Source: Alphaproteobacteria bacterium (GTDB lineage: Bacteria > Pseudomonadota > Alphaproteobacteria > Rhizobiales > Rhizobiaceae). Taken from it: DNA of 64,000 bases. The position numbers and the translations under genes were made by a program. The stretch covers positions 124,001 through 188,000 of the forward strand of contig BOKV01000002.1 of NCBI GenBank assembly GCA_016861165.1, written 5' to 3'. The notes beneath the pieces are model-generated. The model was not told the DNA's origin, made no database searches, and was given only the letters and a program-made list of their open reading frames with translations. The stretch's first letter is position 1. Each line of letters starts with the position of its first letter. Below are positions 60,181 through 64,000 of this stretch, piece by piece.

Positions 60181-60221
60181 GATTGTATCACTTGACACTG
60201 ATACATCTGTATCATTACTAG
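60181..60221. promoter_or_regulatory. Divergent operator/promoter region for aminotransferase-F420 operon and FAD-GcvT gene
   Basis: GATTGTATCA (60181-60190) is followed by TTGACA (60192-60197) and then a perfect palindrome TGATACA-TC-TGTATCA (60199-60214). On the plus strand TTGACA and TTACTA (60215-60220) are 17 apart, so the palindrome fills the spacer between -35 and -10 and binding there should block transcription. Confidence 0.65.
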
Positions 60222-60260
60222 ACCGCATTGGCCGGACATTGCAAGGGGCTGAATTCAGAT

Positions 60261-62690
60261 ATGGGCGAGCAGGCGAAGGTCGTGATCATAGGCGGCGGCA
60301 TCATGGGCTGCTCTCTCGCCTACCACCTCTGCAAGGAAGGCTGGACCGATCTCATCCTCCTCGAGAAGGGCGAGCTGACGTCCGGCTCGACTTGGCATGC
60401 CGCCGGACAGATCACCCATTCGGTCTCGCACTACGGCATCGCCAAGATGGCCGCGCACGGGACCGACCTCTATCCGCGGCTGGAAGCCGAAACGGGCCAA
60501 AGCACCTCCTGGCACGGCTGCGGCTCGCTGCGAGTGGCCTATGACGACGCCGAGGTCGACTGGCTGAACTACACACTGTCGGTGGGGCGCGGCCTCGGCC
60601 ATGAAATGGAAGTCATCGGTCCCGCAAGGATACGGCAGCTTCATCCGTTCTACAATCTCGACGGCGTCAAGGCGGCGCTGCATACGCCCAATGACGGGCA
60701 TGTCGATCCTGCCGGCGTGGCCTTCGCCCTGGCGGCGGGCGTCCGCCAGATGGGCGGCAGGGTCATCCGCCACCGGCGGGCGACGGGCCTTAAGCAGAAG
60801 GCCGACGGCGAATGGATCGTGCAGACGTCGGATGGCGACATTGATGCCGAACTGGTCGTCAACGCGGCGGGAACCTATGCGCGCCAGGTCGGACGCTGGG
60901 CAGGGCTCGATCTTCCCATCGCCAATCTGCTGCACCACTATCTCGTTACCGAAACGGTTCCGGAATTCCAGGACCTGCCGCGCGAACTGCCTGTCGTGCG
61001 CGACGACCGGGAGGTTTCGGGCTACATCCGCATGGAGCAGAAGTCCGGCCTCATCGGCATCTACGAGAAGGCGAATGCGACCACCGTGTGGGACGACGGC
61101 ACACCGTGGGAAGCGGAGAACGAACTGTTCGAACCGGATTTCGATCGCATCATGCCCTGGCTCCAGAACGCCATGGAGCGCATGCCGGTCTTCGCCGAGC
61201 TCGGCATCAAGCGCGTCGTGCACGGGGCCATCACCCATCCGCCGGACGGCAACATGATGCTGGGACCGTCGGGCGTCAGGAACTTCTGGCAGTGCTGCGG
61301 CTCGCAGGTCGGCATCGCCTGGGGACCCGGCGCGGGCAAGTATCTGGCGCAATGGATGGTCCACGGGGCAGCCGACATCTCCATGGCGAGTTTCGACCCC
61401 CGCCGGTTCGGGGCGCGGATCGACGAGCGCTACCGCATCGAGAAGGCCAAGGAGGACTATCTTCTCCGCCACGAGATTCCCTTCCCGGGCCTCGACCGTC
61501 CGGGCTGCCGGCCCTCGCATTCGAAGATATCGCCACTGTACGAGCCGCTGAAGGCCAGAGGCGCCGTCTATCAGGACGTCTACGGATGGGAGCGGCCACA
61601 CTGGTATGCCCGCGACGGTGTGGCGAGGGAGCACGTCCATACGTTCAGGCGATCGGTCGTCCACGACATGGTCCGCGCGGAGGTCGAAGGACTGCGCAAG
61701 GGCGCGGGAATCGCCGATATCTCGGCCTTCGCCAAGCTGGAAATCCACGGGGCGGATGCGGAGCCTTTCCTGGAGCGGATCAGTTCGAACCGCCTGCCCA
61801 GGAAGGCCGGTTCGCTGACGCTTACCTATTTCGTCAACCCGAACGGCCGGATAGAAGGCGAGGCGACGCTGCTGCGGCTGGACGGGGACCGGTATTATCT
61901 GGTCTATGCCGCCGCACGGGAAGCGATGCTGCTGAACTGGCTCGAGGAACAGCGTCTGGCCGGCGAGGCGGTGACCTTCCAGAACCGCTCGGAAGAATTG
62001 GGCGTGCTCATGCTGGCCGGCCCGGGTTCGAGACGGATTCTCGCTTCCTGCACGCCGGCGTCGCTGGACAACACCGCGTTCCGCTGGTTGTCGGCGCAGG
62101 AGATCGAGGTCGCCGGTGTCCGCAACGTGAGGGCCATGCGGGTTACCTATACCGGCGAACTGGGCTGGGAACTGCACATGCCGCTCGCCTCGATGGCCAG
62201 GGTCCATGAGGCGCTGATGGCAGCCGGCGGGCGGCTGGGACTTACCCATGTCGGTTCGGCGGCGCTCAACAGCATGCGGATGGAAAAGGCCTACAAGTCG
62301 GGCCACGAGATCACCAACGAGGTGACGCTGGCGGAAGCGGGCCTGACACGTTTCGCGCGTAGCGGAGGTTTCCAGGGGGCCGCAATCTCGCTGGCCGCGC
62401 CGGAGCGCTGGGTCATTGCCTTTCTCCGTCTCGACGAGCCCGAGGGTGACGCCCCGCTGGCCGACCCGCATGGATCGGAATCGATCTGGCTAGACGGACG
62501 GTGCGTCGGCTCCATAACCTCGGGCGCCTTCGGTTTCGAAGCCGGTGCATGGATCGGGTGGTCATACCTCAAGCCTCAATTCGCTGCCCCTGGCACGAAG
62601 CTGGAAGTCATGACGCTGGGACGTTCCCGCCGGGCCGAAGTGCTCGACCGGGCGGTGTTCGATCCGGACAACCTGCGGGCACGCGCCTGA
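60261..62690 (+). CDS. FAD-dependent oxidoreductase with C-terminal GcvT domain (sarcosine/dimethylglycine dehydrogenase-like)
   Basis: Encodes 809 residues. The N-terminal DAO domain starts VVIIGGGIMGCSLAYHL; H46 in TSGSTWHAAGQ matches the His that carries covalent FAD in dimethylglycine dehydrogenase. The C-terminal part from about residue 420 is a GcvT-like aminomethyl-transfer domain (GAGIADISAFAKLEI, TYFVNPNGRIEGEAT, TGELGWELHMPL, ALNSMRMEKAYKSGHEIT). Relatives oxidatively demethylate N-methyl amino acids and pass formaldehyde to tetrahydrofolate. It is divergent from the aminotransferase-F420 operon and shares its operator region. Confidence 0.9.
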   Translation: MGEQAKVVIIGGGIMGCSLAYHLCKEGWTDLILLEKGELTSGSTWHAAGQITHSVSHYGIAKMAAHGTDLYPRLEAETGQSTSWHGCGSLRVAYDDAEVDWLNYTLSVGRGLGHEMEVIGPARIRQLHPFYNLDGVKAALHTPNDGHVDPAGVAFALAAGVRQMGGRVIRHRRATGLKQKADGEWIVQTSDGDIDAELVVNAAGTYARQVGRWAGLDLPIANLLHHYLVTETVPEFQDLPRELPVVRDDREVSGYIRMEQKSGLIGIYEKANATTVWDDGTPWEAENELFEPDFDRIMPWLQNAMERMPVFAELGIKRVVHGAITHPPDGNMMLGPSGVRNFWQCCGSQVGIAWGPGAGKYLAQWMVHGAADISMASFDPRRFGARIDERYRIEKAKEDYLLRHEIPFPGLDRPGCRPSHSKISPLYEPLKARGAVYQDVYGWERPHWYARDGVAREHVHTFRRSVVHDMVRAEVEGLRKGAGIADISAFAKLEIHGADAEPFLERISSNRLPRKAGSLTLTYFVNPNGRIEGEATLLRLDGDRYYLVYAAAREAMLLNWLEEQRLAGEAVTFQNRSEELGVLMLAGPGSRRILASCTPASLDNTAFRWLSAQEIEVAGVRNVRAMRVTYTGELGWELHMPLASMARVHEALMAAGGRLGLTHVGSAALNSMRMEKAYKSGHEITNEVTLAEAGLTRFARSGGFQGAAISLAAPERWVIAFLRLDEPEGDAPLADPHGSESIWLDGRCVGSITSGAFGFEAGAWIGWSYLKPQFAAPGTKLEVMTLGRSRRAEVLDRAVFDPDNLRARA

Positions 62691-62751
62691 GCGAAGCGGA
62701 CCATATGCCCGGTTGCGCCGGCATCACCACGCGTTCAAGGAGGCAATGACA

Positions 62752-63132
62752 ATGGACGAGAAACTGTTCGAGAAGGGCCTGGAGAAGCGCAAGGCGACGC
62801 TGGGCGCCGAATATGTCGAACGCAACCTGGCGGCAGCCGACGAGTTCACGCGACCCTTCCAGGAGGCCATGACCGCGTGGTGCTGGGGCTTCGGCTGGGG
62901 CGACGAGGCGATCGACCCGAAGACGCGCAGCCTGATGAACCTGGCCATGATCGGCGCGCTCGGCCGTATGCACGAATGGGAGACCCACTGCAGAGGAGCG
63001 CTGCGAAACGGAGTGACCAAGGACCAGATCCGCGCGGCCATCCACATCGTCGGCATCTATTGCGGCGTACCCATGGCACTCGAGTGCTTCCGTGTCGCCC
63101 GCAAGGTCCTTCAGGAAGCCGGGGAAATCTGA
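62752..63132 (+). CDS. Carboxymuconolactone decarboxylase-family protein
   Basis: Encodes 126 residues. ATG 62752 was chosen because AAGGAGG lies eight bases upstream; the ATG at 62746 would be too close. The pattern DPKTRSLMNLAMIGALGRMHEWETHCRGALRNGVTKDQI and IYCGVPMALECFRVA is close to PcaC-type 4-carboxymuconolactone decarboxylases; there is no AhpD CxxC pair. It probably acts on a small ring acid or is an oxidoreductase of the same fold; its role in the cluster is unclear. It lies 61 bp after the FAD-GcvT gene on the same strand. The following 110 bp hold no gene. Confidence 0.82.
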   Translation: MDEKLFEKGLEKRKATLGAEYVERNLAAADEFTRPFQEAMTAWCWGFGWGDEAIDPKTRSLMNLAMIGALGRMHEWETHCRGALRNGVTKDQIRAAIHIVGIYCGVPMALECFRVARKVLQEAGEI

Positions 63133-63243
63133 CGAGCGGACCAGCGAAAGCGCCAGGAACCAGGCAGGACTTCGCAGCTTGCGTGCGGGCACCGCGGCGA
63201 TGGAAGCTCCAGGACGTCGGAAATCTGTGCGGGCTGAGACATA

Positions 63244-63410
63244 GGTGACGTTTTGTACCGGACACATGGGTAACACTTTTGGCTTTTTGGCCGGAGGTGT
63301 TGATGCCGCGGAGAGAATGTTCGGTGATGGAGGAACGTCTACGTTTCGTGGCCCGTCTCCTCGAGGGGGAAGGCATGAAGGTGTGCCGGGAGTTTGGGAT
63401 TTCGCGCGCT
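63244..63410 (+). pseudogene. IS481-family transposase remnant with terminal end
   Basis: From ATG 63303 the frame reads MPRRECSVMEERLRFVARLL then about 15 further residues to CREFGISR, the N-terminus of IS481-family transposases. Homology stops near 63408 and the frame ends at 63479 in unrelated sequence. Upstream, TGTACCGGACACATGGGTAA (63254-63273) resembles the terminal inverted repeat of such elements. Only the 5' end of the element survives. It marks the right edge of the F420-linked cluster. Confidence 0.75.
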
Positions 63411-63512
63411 CCGAATCAGTTGATCCCGAGCACAAGGAATCATCGCTTCAACGCGATGAGAATCCTGAATGTAGATTGAACCTATAGCCTTCTCTAAGTC
63501 GAAACATCGTGC

Positions 63513-63561
63513 TTGACATGTCACCATCAGGTGACATATTAATTGTCACCATCAGGTGACA
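63513..63561 (+). promoter_or_regulatory. Promoter and two tandem operators of the TetR gene
   Basis: An 18-bp palindrome, TGTCACC-ATCA-GGTGACA, occurs twice without change, at 63519-63536 and 63544-63561. It overlaps a strong promoter, TTGACA (63513-63518), 18 bases, TATTAA (63537-63542). The arrangement suggests negative autoregulation by the TetR protein. Confidence 0.75.
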
Positions 63562-63575
63562 AAAGGTGCGAGCGC

Positions 63576-64000
63576 ATGTCTGAGGCACGGGAACGCGACC
63601 GCGAGGCGACCAAGGCACGGCTGTTGCAGTCGGTGGAGGCGCTGATCCGCGAGGAAGGATTCGGCGCACTTGGCATCAATGCCCTGGCTAAGCGGGCCGG
63701 GACCGACAAGGTGCTCATCTATCGCTATTTCGGCGGACTCGCCGGGTTGCTTTCGGCCTATGCGGAGGAGGGCGACTTCTGGTGGCACGTCGACGACATA
63801 TTGGCCGAGCCCCTGCCGGGCCCCGACGAGGCCGACGGGTTGTCGAGGTGCCTTGGGGTGATCTTCGCCCGGCACGCCGCATTCCTGCGTGCCCATGCAG
63901 TGGCGCTCGAGGTGATCGCCTGGGAAATCGCCCAGCGCAACGAGCTGACTGAGGCGCTCGAAAGCGTCCGGGAGAGCCGCAGCCAGGAGATGATGCGCCG
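63576..64000 (+). CDS. TetR-family transcriptional regulator (partial, runs off the window)
   Basis: Begins at ATG 63576 and is open for 141 codons to the window end. The N-terminal helix-turn-helix is clear: ATKARLLQSVEALIREEGFG, then INALAKRAGTDKVLIYRYFG, the TetR recognition-helix pattern. The ligand domain begins LLSAYAEEGDFWWHVDD and is incomplete. Two identical palindromic operators lie within 60 bp upstream. It lies outside the transposon remnant and is probably not part of the F420 cluster; its target genes would lie beyond the window. Confidence 0.88.
   Translation, partial: MSEARERDREATKARLLQSVEALIREEGFGALGINALAKRAGTDKVLIYRYFGGLAGLLSAYAEEGDFWWHVDDILAEPLPGPDEADGLSRCLGVIFARHAAFLRAHAVALEVIAWEIAQRNELTEALESVRESRSQEMMR

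Overview
The window is GC-rich and tightly packed, and looks like an alphaproteobacterial chromosome, most likely order Hyphomicrobiales (Rhizobiales; a Phyllobacteriaceae-like genome is my best guess). The grounds are gene order (mdh-sucC-sucD-sucA-sucB; sdhCDAB; ffh-chorismate mutase-rpsP-rimM-trmD-rplS; dapF-mtaB-ftsY-ispZ), an Omp19-type Inh lipoprotein and long Ala/Glu-rich tails on S16 and L19. No rRNA, tRNA or CRISPR array was seen.

Positions 1-33.64 kb are a housekeeping half. It starts with a partial divergent polysaccharide deacetylase and rppH, then a LysE exporter. On the minus strand follow the TCA genes mdh-sucC-sucD-sucA-sucB, with an unusual two-gene insert splitting sucC from sucD. 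Next come zapE, an Omp19-like lipoprotein, a phosphatase-fold protein lacking its catalytic Cys, msrA, a LprI-like protein, and the sdhC-D-A...B cluster, in which a second Inh lipoprotein, a DUF3052 protein and a VapD ribonuclease homologue lie between sdhA and sdhB. After a GNAT, an AEC permease, leuC, a 39-codon small ORF and an L,D-transpeptidase comes the SRP/ribosomal operon (ffh to rplS) with a promoter and an intrinsic terminator. The divergent dapF-mtaB-ftsY-ispZ run closes this half.

Positions 33.7-63.4 kb are an accessory region flanked by two degenerate transposase fragments (IS3-type C-terminus on the left, IS481-type N-terminus on the right). It encodes coenzyme F420 biosynthesis (fbiC = cofG-cofH fusion, cofE, cofD, cofC), an NADPH:F420 reductase (npdG), two luciferase-like (LLM) oxidoreductases, two paralogous hydantoinase/dihydropyrimidinase-type cyclic amidohydrolases, three nitrilase-superfamily amidases, a class III aminotransferase, a D-amino-acid-dehydrogenase-like flavoenzyme, a sarcosine/dimethylglycine-dehydrogenase-like FAD-GcvT fusion, a carboxymuconolactone-decarboxylase-like protein, a peptide/opine-type ABC importer, an MFS permease and a MocR regulator.

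The enzyme set reads as a catabolic pathway for an N-heterocycle, parallel to reductive pyrimidine degradation: ring reduction by F420H2 (made from NADPH by NpdG), ring opening by a cyclic amidohydrolase, decarbamoylation by a nitrilase-type amidase, then transamination or oxidation of the released amino acid. The triad LLM + cyclic amidohydrolase + nitrilase occurs twice. An AT-rich motif, TGATACAATT/AATTGTATCA, recurs in the promoter regions of at least five units, including the divergent promoter that drives the aminotransferase-fbiC-cofE-cofD-cofC operon. Cofactor synthesis therefore appears co-regulated with the pathway, probably by the MocR protein. The substrate is unknown. The window ends in a partial TetR-family regulator preceded by two identical tandem operators.
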